From Chloroflexota bacterium (GTDB taxonomy: Bacteria; Chloroflexota; Anaerolineae; Promineifilales; Promineifilaceae): DNA of 52,976 bases. Positions 43,201 to 50,809 of this stretch are shown here, piece after piece. The stretch spans positions 1-52,976 of the forward strand of contig JAHDEN010000018.1 of assembly GCA_020628815.1 (NCBI GenBank), read 5' to 3'. Positions within the stretch are counted from its first letter, which is position 1, and each line of letters opens with the position of its first letter. The notes below the pieces were generated by a model that was not told the DNA's origin, searched no databases, and saw only the letters and a program-made list of their open reading frames with translations. The position numbers and the translations under genes are program-made.

Positions 43201-43492
43201 ACGACACATTTTCTTTAGAAGCTATTCCAGTTCCCGTAGTTCATCTGTAAACGGCGCGCCCGATTTACCAACCTGTTTCTTAGGTACCGGTATATGACAC
43301 AAGTCATGGGGATGTTCAAAAACCGCCAGAAATTCCTTAAGGGGGTATACATAGCATGAGGTTAGTTGTCGTGCCCAGAGCACTCCACCTAAACAGCAAA
43401 GCGACTTTTGTTCCAAGTCAAAATACTGTTTCAAGAAATAAAATCAAGAATTCTAGCGTTTCGCATAAGCGCACAGTTTGGGGATAGAACCA
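43201..43492. other. Gene-poor gap between the flavoprotein and roadblock genes
   Basis: The region should hold two divergent promoters. A leftward 70-codon TTG-initiated frame (43222-43434) exists but has no ribosome-binding site or recognised family. Nothing else is recognised. Confidence 0.4.
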
Positions 43493-44497
43493 ATGCACAT
43501 GCAGCAAAACAAATATATCCTGTCAGTCGGTTTAGAGGATGCCACTCTAAATATTCTGCAAAAAGGAATAGATGAGCTAAATGGTAATTTCAAGCTTGAG
43601 CAAATTGACTCAGGTACAGAAGCCTTAGAAAAAATTTCTTCCGGTGTTTATCCTGTTATCCTGGCAGGGGGATTTTTACGGGATATGACCGGTCTTCATC
43701 TGGCTCGCGAAATAAAAACACAGGCTCCAAACACAGAAGTGCTTTTGATTATGCCTTCGGACGTAAATTGCTTTAACGATTTTGAGTTTGATAGCGATGT
43801 GGACCATTTGCTGAAGGAGCCGATTTCTATCGCCCACATTCAGAAAATTGTAAAAGAGTCTTTCCGCCGTGGTGCTCGTTTGATGCAGCCCCCACAGCCT
43901 GAAGAACCATTGGTTTCACAAGAGCCCGAATATGCAGCAGCTGAACCAATCCATAACGTTGTAGAAGAGCCCAAAATGGTGATTGACTTAGAATCAACGC
44001 TGAGCATAGACAGTGTCGCCCATTTTGAAGAGCATGTCCAAACACCTGACCATGATGACCAGATTCATGAAAAGCTACTTACCCTAAGACATTCTACAAG
44101 CAGCCGCTGCGTCATGCTCTTAAGCTCTAGCGGTCATGTCATTGACTGTGTGGGCGATACCAATCGGCTAAATGTGACCAATGTTAGTGCCTTGATAGCT
44201 GCAAACTACATGGCGACCTCAGAATTGGCAAAATTTGTGGGGAATGATTCTTTATTCAAATCAACCTATCACGCAGGTTCAAACTACGATATTTTCTCTT
44301 ATGGGCTGAATGAGGACTTCCTAATCGTTTCTATATTTGATTCAAACTCCAAAATCGGCCTGGTCCGATTTGGTATTAAAGAGGTTGCAGAGCCACTGAT
44401 CGATTTGCTTAATGCGCAACAACGGACTTTTGACTTTAGTGACAAAAATATTCAATCAAGTATCGATCAAGAGCTTGATAAGCTGTTTGCTGGCTAG
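43493..44497 (+). CDS. Pseudo-receiver/roadblock (LC7) fusion protein
   Basis: A 334-residue protein. The N-terminal 120 residues have the fold pattern of a response-regulator receiver, with strands ILSVGLED, VILAGGFL and LLLIMPSD, and the conserved Lys in LLKEPIS. The phospho-acceptor Asp is replaced by Gly, so it cannot be phosphorylated in the usual way. After a proline- and glutamate-rich linker (about 125-185), residues about 190-334 look like a roadblock/LC7 domain (RCVMLLSSSGHVIDCVGD, with IGLVRFGIKE). The protein ends in a DQELDKLFAG helix, similar to the tail of the protein at 45257. Start 43493 has a GGGGA upstream. It is probably a partner of the GTPase encoded next. Confidence 0.7.
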   Translation: MHMQQNKYILSVGLEDATLNILQKGIDELNGNFKLEQIDSGTEALEKISSGVYPVILAGGFLRDMTGLHLAREIKTQAPNTEVLLIMPSDVNCFNDFEFDSDVDHLLKEPISIAHIQKIVKESFRRGARLMQPPQPEEPLVSQEPEYAAAEPIHNVVEEPKMVIDLESTLSIDSVAHFEEHVQTPDHDDQIHEKLLTLRHSTSSRCVMLLSSSGHVIDCVGDTNRLNVTNVSALIAANYMATSELAKFVGNDSLFKSTYHAGSNYDIFSYGLNEDFLIVSIFDSNSKIGLVRFGIKEVAEPLIDLLNAQQRTFDFSDKNIQSSIDQELDKLFAG

Positions 44498-44610
44498 CCT
44501 TCGTTTTATCATTTTTCTAGGAATATTTAACTACGTTTAAGGGGTTAACTCAACATAATTTTCACCCCGATGCATACCAATTAGCTAATTCAATAGGTTT
44601 GCTGAAAGTT

Positions 44611-44616
44611 TATAAT
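44611..44616 (+). promoter_or_regulatory. Perfect -10 box TATAAT upstream of the GTPase gene
   Basis: TATAAT lies 37 bases before the ATG at 44654 in the 156-base gap after the pseudo-receiver gene. No good -35 is seen. It suggests that the GTPase gene can be transcribed separately. Confidence 0.4.
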
Positions 44617-44653
44617 GAGTTTTCTGAGCTGTGGCTCCGAATAAAAATCGTTT

Positions 44654-45226
44654 ATGTATATCAACTGGCGTCAAAAAGAACTTTATCTCAAGTTAATTTA
44701 TTATGGACCTCCTCTAAGCGGTAAAACGACTAATCTGGAGCAAATCCATAAAATGATGCCACCTCAAAAACGTAGCGATCTGGTATCAGTAAAAACCCAT
44801 GAGGATCGGACTTTGTTTTTCGACTTTATGGAAATGGAATTAAACGAAATCAATGGTTTAAAACCGAAATTTAAGCTGTATACGGTCCCGGGTCAGGTTT
44901 ACTATGCGGCGACCCGAAAACTTGTTTTGAAAGACGTTGACGGGCTTGTTTTTGTGGCAGACTCTTCGAGAAAGCGTATGACGAATAATCGACATTCGTT
45001 GATTGAAATGAAGCAACAGCTTGATGAACTGGGACAATCGTTGTCCAAGATTCCGCTGATTTTGCAATGTAATAAGCAAGATGTGGATGATGCGGTTGCG
45101 ACAGAAAAAATCGGCCGATTTTTGGGGATTGCGGAATCTGAAACTGTTTCGGCCGTGGCAACAACCGGACAAGGGACAACCGAGACCCTGAAAAAAGTGA
45201 TCGGGAAGGTAATTTCCCGTCTTTAG
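44654..45226 (+). CDS. MglA-type small Ras-like GTPase
   Basis: A 190-residue small GTPase. The P-loop is GPPLSGKTT (18-26). The switch I/II features of the MglA group are present: THEDRTLFFDF with Arg52, an intrinsic arginine-finger position, and YTVPGQVYYAATR with Gln81. The base-specificity motif is NKQD (140-143). MglA-like proteins of gliding bacteria set cell polarity with their roadblock GAP partner MglB, and related GTPases sit in multi-gene roadblock clusters elsewhere. Here one pseudo-receiver roadblock gene precedes it and two roadblock genes follow, so it is the likely hub of the module. Full family assignment rests on motif recall. Confidence 0.88.
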   Translation: MYINWRQKELYLKLIYYGPPLSGKTTNLEQIHKMMPPQKRSDLVSVKTHEDRTLFFDFMEMELNEINGLKPKFKLYTVPGQVYYAATRKLVLKDVDGLVFVADSSRKRMTNNRHSLIEMKQQLDELGQSLSKIPLILQCNKQDVDDAVATEKIGRFLGIAESETVSAVATTGQGTTETLKKVIGKVISRL

Positions 45227-45256
45227 ACGATCAATAGACGCTTTTCTGCACACAAA

Positions 45257-45805
45257 ATGATGCCTGAACAAAAATCATATGGCTCCGTTTGGGAGCCTGA
45301 ACACAGGCAAATTAAAAAGCTCAATGAATATCTAGTTGAATTTACCGATCTCGCTCGTGCATCGTTTGCAATCTTGATTCGAGAAAATGGGGATGTACTG
45401 TGTACTGATTCTGATTTTCCCCGAAAAGACAATGTCATGATTGCGGCACTTGCGTCTGCAGGATATTCAGCCAGCCAAGAGCTCAGTCAATCGGTTGAAT
45501 TCTCAGATTCTACTGAGCAAAACGACTGTAAACAATTTATTCTCGAAGGCGAAGAGAGCAATATTTTCGTTTCAAGAATTGTTGAAGATATTTTGTTGGT
45601 TTCGGTCTTTTCCACTGAAACAACCATTGGATCGATGCTGGTTCATTCTGCAGCATTTTGCAAAACAGTAACTGATTTTACTGAGACCGCACGCTTGAAT
45701 GCAGTTGAAGGTAAAAATCGAGATGCATTTCAATTTGATGAAGATTTTAGTCTTCAAGTTAATACCCAACTTGATAACCTGTTCTTAGACAAAAATGACT
45801 CTTAA
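45257..45805 (+). CDS. Roadblock/LC7-domain protein
   Basis: A 182-residue protein with one roadblock-like domain (residues about 15-130). It begins with KKLNEYLVEFTDLARASFAIL, followed by a RENGDVLC turn and an AALASAGYSASQEL helix. The domain ends with an ILLVSVFSTETTIGSML strand pair. A helical C-terminal extension (about 130-182) finishes in NTQLDNLFLDK, similar to the DQELDKLFAG tail of the protein at 43493. Such proteins bind small GTPases, often as activating proteins or adaptors. It lies 30 bases after the GTPase gene and its end overlaps the next gene by 11 bases, so it is likely co-translated. Two ATGs (45257 and 45260) are adjacent; either is possible. Confidence 0.72.
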   Translation: MMPEQKSYGSVWEPEHRQIKKLNEYLVEFTDLARASFAILIRENGDVLCTDSDFPRKDNVMIAALASAGYSASQELSQSVEFSDSTEQNDCKQFILEGEESNIFVSRIVEDILLVSVFSTETTIGSMLVHSAAFCKTVTDFTETARLNAVEGKNRDAFQFDEDFSLQVNTQLDNLFLDKNDS

Positions 45806-46631
45806 GCCAGATGTAAAAATCGAAATCGAAGGAAATCTTGAAGCGATGGATTTGCCCACTCTGATCCAATTTATCGGTCAAGAAGGTGAAGCTGCGTCTA
45901 TCAATATTGAAAGTGAGAGTGGCACCGGATCGATTTTTATCAATGAAGGCTTGATGTGCCATGCGGTTGTTATTGATGGCGATAATCATCGGGTTGAAGG
46001 CGAAGATGCCTTATTCGAGTTATTAAAATGGGAAAAAGGACATTTTAAACTCCTAAAGAAAGTTGAAGTTCCAGTTGCAACGATTCAAAAACCGTGGGAT
46101 TTCATTCTGATGGAAGGACTTCGTAAATTAGACGAAGCACAAGCAGGCAGCCCTGAAGAAGCTGTAAAAGAAACTGTGATGGAAGGCGAGGCGGAAAATT
46201 CAGCAGATAAAGGATTAGAGTTATTCGACGATTTGTCGGGCTCGACCCCACACAATAAGGATCTTAATAAAATGGCTAATTTAGAACAAACACTTAATGA
46301 AATTATGAATATCGGTGGTGCAAAAGCTGCCGCCCTCGTCGATTGGGAAAGCGGCATGACCCTAGGAACCGTCGGCGGTGGATTTGACATTGATTTGGCT
46401 GCGGCCGGCAATACAAACGTAGTACGCGCTAAATTTGACGTAATGAAACAGCTCAAGCTAAAAGGCGGTATCGAAGATATTCTGATTACCCTAACTGATC
46501 AATATCATTTGATCCGTATTATGGAAAGTAATGTGAACCTATTTATTTATGTCGCATTGGATCGCACCTCAGCCAACCTAGGTATGGCGCGTCATCAACT
46601 TTCAAAACTTGAACAAGAATTAGAGATTTAA
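45795..46631 (+). CDS. DUF4388-like/roadblock (LC7) fusion protein
   Basis: A 278-residue protein. The N-terminal part (about 5-115) matches DUF4388 (PATAN-like): EGNLEAMDLPTLIQFIGQEGEAASINI, followed by GSIFINEGLMCHAVV and GEDALFELLKWEKGHFKL. An acidic linker (about 125-160) leads to a C-terminal roadblock domain (NLEQTLNEIMNIGGAKAAALVD, DILITLTDQYHLIRIM, LFIYVALDR, NLGMARHQL). DUF4388 domains are often found with MglA and two-component systems in myxobacteria and related groups and are thought to be signalling scaffolds. The gene overlaps the previous one by 11 bases. A terminator follows about 40 bases after the stop. Confidence 0.78.
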   Translation: MTLKPDVKIEIEGNLEAMDLPTLIQFIGQEGEAASINIESESGTGSIFINEGLMCHAVVIDGDNHRVEGEDALFELLKWEKGHFKLLKKVEVPVATIQKPWDFILMEGLRKLDEAQAGSPEEAVKETVMEGEAENSADKGLELFDDLSGSTPHNKDLNKMANLEQTLNEIMNIGGAKAAALVDWESGMTLGTVGGGFDIDLAAAGNTNVVRAKFDVMKQLKLKGGIEDILITLTDQYHLIRIMESNVNLFIYVALDRTSANLGMARHQLSKLEQELEI

Positions 46632-46669
46632 TGAATCGCTAAAAAGTAAACGTAAATCGTTTTTGAAAG

Positions 46670-46734
46670 GCGCAAGAATTAGTGGGTGGTATGTGCAAAA
46701 TCGCATGAATCACACCCTAATTCTTGCGCTTTTT
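46670..46734 (+). terminator. Rho-independent terminator closing the GTPase/roadblock module
   Basis: A perfect 13-base stem, GCGCAAGAATTAG (46670-46682) with CTAATTCTTGCGC (46717-46729), is followed by TTTTT. The loop is 34 bases and can form a smaller hairpin. Confidence 0.85.
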
Positions 46735-46890
46735 GTTTGGAAAACCTTGATTTGGGAGTTTGTAAAAAAGCCTATTCTCCGCATTTTTAGTAATGAATTA
46801 GACCCTGTTTCTCTCCACCTAAAAACTGGAATATTGGTTAGAATTCAGCAAATGTAGCATGGTATCGTGCCCGGCTCCCTTTGCTTGTGA

Positions 46891-46896
46891 TAAAAT
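46891..46896 (+). promoter_or_regulatory. -10-like TAAAAT before clpS
   Basis: TGATAAAAT, an extended -10 form, is followed by AGGGGTCGTT and the ATG at 46907. The 10-base spacing equals that before the genes at 33790 and 39784. The AGGGG could instead be a ribosome-binding site for a transcript from further upstream. Confidence 0.4.
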
Positions 46897-46906
46897 AGGG
46901 GTCGTT

Positions 46907-47323
46907 ATGCAAAATTTTGACAGAAATGAAGAAAAAATTTTTGAGACCTTTGAGATCTGCCTTGCCGAAAAGGATTTGCGCGACCAGCCTAAAATGGTTA
47001 CCGCGAATCCTGAACGAGACACGGATACTGATACAGATTTAGACATTGATGTCGAGGATGAAACCAAGGAAGAGCCCCCTTATCGGGTAATTATCCACAA
47101 CGATAACATCACGACGTTTGTATTTGTAATCAAGATTCTGACCACTATTTTCATGAAGAATGTGATGGAGGCAGATCAGATCGCAAACCGTACTCACAGC
47201 TATGGTATTGCGGTGGTGGGGACTTATCCTAAATCAGTTGCAGAAACCCGTATCAACAAAGTACATTTTGCTGCACAGCTCGAAGGGTATCCGCTAAAAC
47301 TGACAATGGAGCCTGGAGAGTAG
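46907..47323 (+). CDS. clpS: ClpS-like adaptor of the ClpAP protease, with acidic N-terminal extension
   Basis: A 138-residue ClpS-family protein. The core is the C-terminal 85 residues: PYRVIIHNDNITTFVFVIKIL, the RTHSYGIAVVGTYP helix and turn with the conserved histidine of the N-degron pocket, and the AETRINKVHFAAQLEGYPL end. The first half is a charged extension with an Asp/Thr-rich run. In E. coli numbering the pocket has N34 and D35 kept, but D36 is Asn and the gatekeeper Met40 is Phe, which may alter preference for N-terminal residues. It stands alone; no clpA is nearby. The start at 46907 is preferred over 46859, because the extra residues are unlike ClpS and lie over the promoter. Confidence 0.88.
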   Translation: MQNFDRNEEKIFETFEICLAEKDLRDQPKMVTANPERDTDTDTDLDIDVEDETKEEPPYRVIIHNDNITTFVFVIKILTTIFMKNVMEADQIANRTHSYGIAVVGTYPKSVAETRINKVHFAAQLEGYPLKLTMEPGE

Positions 47324-47435
47324 CCTACGCACCCAGCAAGAAATAAATTACATAAAATTTGATGTCTGGTGATAAATGGGGGGCAGTGTATTTGCCACTT
47401 ACACCTTTCTGATTCATACTCCACGTCGATTGACT

Positions 47436-49679
47436 ATGGCTGTAAATTCCCAGAAGCTACAAAAACCAAAGATACCACTGCCTCCTGCAGAAAATTCGGC
47501 CGCCCGATTTGGCACCTTTGCGGGCGTTTTTACCCCTAATCTGTTAACAATTTTGGGGCTGATTCTATTTTTGAGAATCGGCTATGTCACCGCCTATGCT
47601 GGCATGTGGCATACCCTTATCATTGTTTTAATCGCCAACGGTATTTCTTTTTTAACCGGCCTATCCCTTTCAGCTATTGCAACCAGCATGGAAGTTCGAG
47701 CCGGTGGCAACTACTACATTATTTCTCGGTCGCTTGGCCTTGAGATTGGTGGAGCGATCGGATTACCGCTATTTGCCTCTCAGGCGATTTCTGTAGCGTT
47801 TTACATCATCGGTTTTACTGAATCGGCCCAAAGTATCCCGTTTTTTCAACAAATAGATGCCCGCCTTATTTCAACCCTAATTTGCTTGTTGTTTATTGGC
47901 ATCGCATGGATCGGGGCTGATTTTGCGATCAAAATCCAATTTGGCATTTTGGCCGTTTTAGCTGCGGCACTAATCTCCTTTTTTGCCGGAGGCTGGGACA
48001 CCATTTCGACCCCCATCCTTGAACCAGCCTATGCTGATGGAATTACCTTTTGGGTTGTGTTTGCCATTTTCTTCCCGGCCGTAACTGGGATCACCGTCGG
48101 GACCAGTATGTCAGGCGACCTTAAAGACCCTGACAAGTCGATTCCCCAAGGGACGATCTGGTCGATTGTTGTTACCGCATTTATTTATGTGGGGGTGGTT
48201 GTCTGGTTTTCGTTCCATGCGCCAGATCGGCAAGAGCTAATCAATAACAGCATGGCGATTCAGTCTATCTCTATTTTTCCACCGTTGATCTTAGCCGGTG
48301 TGTGGGCCAGTACCCTCTCATCCGCCTTAGGCAGCATTGTTGCGGCCCCGCGAACGCTGCAAGCGATTGGCAAAGATCGTATTGTGCGCAATTGGGTCTC
48401 GTCTAATCTTGGGCATCCTACAGAACCCCGCATGGCGGTTTTAATAACCGGGGCGATCGCGCTGGTTGTTATTTGGATGGGAGATCTAAATGCAGTGGCT
48501 CCAATCATTTCAATGTTCTTTTTGAACACCTATGGGATAACGAATCTCGCGGCGGCACTTGAAAAGCTGGTTGATAACCCCAGCTATCGGCCGAGGTTTA
48601 ACATTCCGTGGTATTGGTCACTTTTAGGCGCTATTGGCTGTTACGGTACGATGTTTTTGATCAACGCATTTGCTACTGTAATCGCTATCGTGGTCACGGT
48701 CGGGATTTATTTTTACATTCAGCGCCGCTCTTTGACCCGCACTTGGGGAGATGTGCGAACCGGCCTTTGGTTTGCGATTGCTCGTTTCGCATTGCTAAAA
48801 CTAGACACGCAACAAATTTCTGCTAAGAACTGGCGGCCGAATTTGATGGTCTTTTCAGGTGTGCCTGACAAGCGCTTGCCGTTGGCTGAAACGGCCAACT
48901 GGCTGAGCCACGGCAAAGGGATTGTGACCTTTTTTCAAATTATTGAGCAAGATTTTGATTCTGCCCGAGAAGAGGCTCAAGGGAAGCGGACTGAAGCTTT
49001 AAACACGATTAAGCACTTTATTCAAGAAAATAACTTGGCTGCGTTTGCTGAGGCAGAGGTGGTACCAAATTTTAGAGATGCGGTGTTGACTGTGGCCCAA
49101 TCTCATGGGATTGGTGGGCTTGAATCCAACACAATTTTGCTGGGATGGAGCCGCACGGCCGAAGGTCGTTCGATGCAAATGTCGCTTGCGCGCGATTTGT
49201 ACCACATCAACAAATCGACCGTCTTCTTGAACGTAGATGATAAAAAAGGGTTCGGCCAACGCAAGATCATTAATATTTGGTGGCGTAGTGCAGGTGGTAA
49301 CGCAGACTTGATGCTGTTGATGAGCCATATCATTCGGCAACATGGCTCATGGGGTCAGGCTGAGATTCGCTTATTACGTGTTGTGGAAGACGAACAGGTG
49401 CGCGAAGAAACGTTGGTACATGAAGTCGCCGAAATGAAAAAGATGCGGGTTGATGCCAAACCACACGTTATTGTGAATGACGATGGGCGGCCGTTTAGCC
49501 AAATCATTGAAGAAAACAGCCATGACGCAGATTTAACCGTGTTGGGGATGAACCTGCCGACTGGAGATCCGATTGAAGAATATGGGGAGCGATTGAATAA
49601 ATTAGTTGGCTCAGTAGGGACCTCATTGATTGTTTTAAGCACGATCGAAAATATTATGATATTTGGTCGAGAGAATTAA
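47436..49679 (+). CDS. SLC12/cation-chloride-cotransporter-like APC-superfamily transporter with Usp-like tail
   Basis: A 747-residue transporter. The first 460 or so residues contain about 12 membrane helices. FGTFAGVFTPNLLTILGLILFLR at the start, and the SGDLKDPDKSIPQGT loop, are signatures of the cation-chloride-cotransporter/SLC12 branch of the APC superfamily. The soluble C-terminal half (about 470-747) resembles the cytoplasmic tail of SLC12 proteins, with ILLGWSR, a TVLGMNLPTGDP segment like a Usp fold and a final LIVLSTIENI. The transported ion or amino acid is not predictable. ATG 47436 is preferred over 47376, because the extra N-terminal residues lack similarity to the family. No operon partner is seen. 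Confidence 0.85.
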   Translation: MAVNSQKLQKPKIPLPPAENSAARFGTFAGVFTPNLLTILGLILFLRIGYVTAYAGMWHTLIIVLIANGISFLTGLSLSAIATSMEVRAGGNYYIISRSLGLEIGGAIGLPLFASQAISVAFYIIGFTESAQSIPFFQQIDARLISTLICLLFIGIAWIGADFAIKIQFGILAVLAAALISFFAGGWDTISTPILEPAYADGITFWVVFAIFFPAVTGITVGTSMSGDLKDPDKSIPQGTIWSIVVTAFIYVGVVVWFSFHAPDRQELINNSMAIQSISIFPPLILAGVWASTLSSALGSIVAAPRTLQAIGKDRIVRNWVSSNLGHPTEPRMAVLITGAIALVVIWMGDLNAVAPIISMFFLNTYGITNLAAALEKLVDNPSYRPRFNIPWYWSLLGAIGCYGTMFLINAFATVIAIVVTVGIYFYIQRRSLTRTWGDVRTGLWFAIARFALLKLDTQQISAKNWRPNLMVFSGVPDKRLPLAETANWLSHGKGIVTFFQIIEQDFDSAREEAQGKRTEALNTIKHFIQENNLAAFAEAEVVPNFRDAVLTVAQSHGIGGLESNTILLGWSRTAEGRSMQMSLARDLYHINKSTVFLNVDDKKGFGQRKIINIWWRSAGGNADLMLLMSHIIRQHGSWGQAEIRLLRVVEDEQVREETLVHEVAEMKKMRVDAKPHVIVNDDGRPFSQIIEENSHDADLTVLGMNLPTGDPIEEYGERLNKLVGSVGTSLIVLSTIENIMIFGREN

Positions 49680-49719
49680 GCGCCGCAGATTTTTAGGGGA
49701 CAGCTACTACCTATTTGAT

Positions 49720-50181
49720 CTAATGCTTGATCAGCACAAAATCACCCGGCTTAATCGATCCCTCTGCAATCACTTTGCAATAGGCCCGTGACCAACCAGG
49801 GTGGAGCTTTTGCGAAATACGGCTCGACTTTTTATCGTTGAACCACTCGCTAATCTGGCTACATGGGACCGCAAAACTCGTCACTTCCAATAACAGATCA
49901 TTGCCAACTTTTAGAACTACCCCCGGCTGAATATCATCCCATCTTAAACCTGAAATAGTTAGGTTTTCACCGGTGGCTCCGGGCCAAATGCTATGCCCTT
50001 CTCGCTGCAACGTCAGAATACGTTCAAGACTATAGATACAAACGGCCCGTTCTGGTCCGCCATGATATTTGAGATGTTTTTGTTTATCCCCATCCAATCC
50101 ATCGACCGTCACAGTTGCGCTATGGATTGGCTTTTTAGGAACGCCACCTTTTGACACATTGATTTGTACTAACTGGGCCAT
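49720..50181 (-). CDS. MOSC-domain protein
   Basis: A 153-residue stand-alone MOSC domain. It starts LVQINVSKGGVPKKPI and continues with DGLDGDKQKHLKYHGGPERAVCIY, GATGENLTISGL, and a conserved cysteine in FAVPCSQIS. The end is GSIKPGDFVLI. MOSC domains bind the molybdenum cofactor through that cysteine and serve as carriers or reductase components (YiiM/YuaD type), for example in reduction of N-hydroxylated compounds. The window has no molybdenum enzyme next to it; the FmdE-like protein at 27.8 kb may also relate to Mo/W cofactors. It is convergent with the transporter gene, with a 40-base gap. Confidence 0.87.
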   Translation of the reverse strand: MAQLVQINVSKGGVPKKPIHSATVTVDGLDGDKQKHLKYHGGPERAVCIYSLERILTLQREGHSIWPGATGENLTISGLRWDDIQPGVVLKVGNDLLLEVTSFAVPCSQISEWFNDKKSSRISQKLHPGWSRAYCKVIAEGSIKPGDFVLIKH

Positions 50182-50293
50182 GATTTAGGTCTCGTTTTGG
50201 TTCAATTTGGTGCGATGTGAGCTAACTTGATCGGATATACAGCAGCAGGTAGCTCTTTTATAACGGCCGAACCTTACGATTTATCGATATTTA

Positions 50294-50776
50294 TTATCTT
50301 TTTAGGATGACATAAGTCCCATCGGCGATCCCGATCAACCTGTCCCCTGAATATACTTTTGATTCAACAACAATGGTTTGTCGCCCTTTTTTCACCACAG
50401 AACTATGCGCGACGATCGTTTCTTCTTGAGCCAAGCTCAAATAACGATAATGCAAATCTTGAGTTACGCAATATTCGCCAACGTCTAAGTCAAGAACTGA
50501 TGACGCGGCAGCGCCTGTGCCAACATCGGCCAACGCATAAGTCACTGCTCCATGTGGAATGCCGACAATGTTGAAATGATGAGCGGAGAGAGTGATTTTG
50601 GCAACCGAGGTTCCTTCTCCTCGCTCCGTAACCTTGATTCCCAGCAAACTTGTAAACGGCGACCGAACCGTCATGCTAGAGTTTGCCAGTGAATTTACTG
50701 CTTGGAATGCGATTTCTGCCTCTTGGTCCGAAAAAGCATCGATTAGCTTGTGTAATTTGGTGTGGATGGTTGACAT
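50294..50776 (-). CDS. PaaI-like hotdog-fold thioesterase
   Basis: A 160-residue single-hotdog protein. The central motif HFNIVGIPHGAVTYALADVGTGAAA matches the PaaI/YdiI-type thioesterase signature (HxN-x4-HGG-x6-D), with one glycine replaced by alanine. The closing strands TIVAHSSVVKKGRQTIVVESKVY and IADGTYVIL are typical. It should hydrolyse acyl-CoA or aryl-CoA thioesters; the substrate is unknown. The ATG at 50776 is preferred over a TTG at 50797. It lies 33 bases downstream of the M28 lipoprotein gene on the same strand, so the two may be co-transcribed. Confidence 0.85.
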   Translation of the reverse strand: MSTIHTKLHKLIDAFSDQEAEIAFQAVNSLANSSMTVRSPFTSLLGIKVTERGEGTSVAKITLSAHHFNIVGIPHGAVTYALADVGTGAAASSVLDLDVGEYCVTQDLHYRYLSLAQEETIVAHSSVVKKGRQTIVVESKVYSGDRLIGIADGTYVILKR

Positions 50777-50809
50777 GGGTTTGAGCCGTAGCGGCAAATT
50801 GCGGGCCGA

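Noticed and set aside
43222-43434. Leftward 70-codon frame with three cysteines, 67 bases upstream of the preferred flavoprotein start
   Set aside because: It begins with TTG, lacks a ribosome-binding site and matches no family I know. It is mentioned in the gap entry but not called as a gene.
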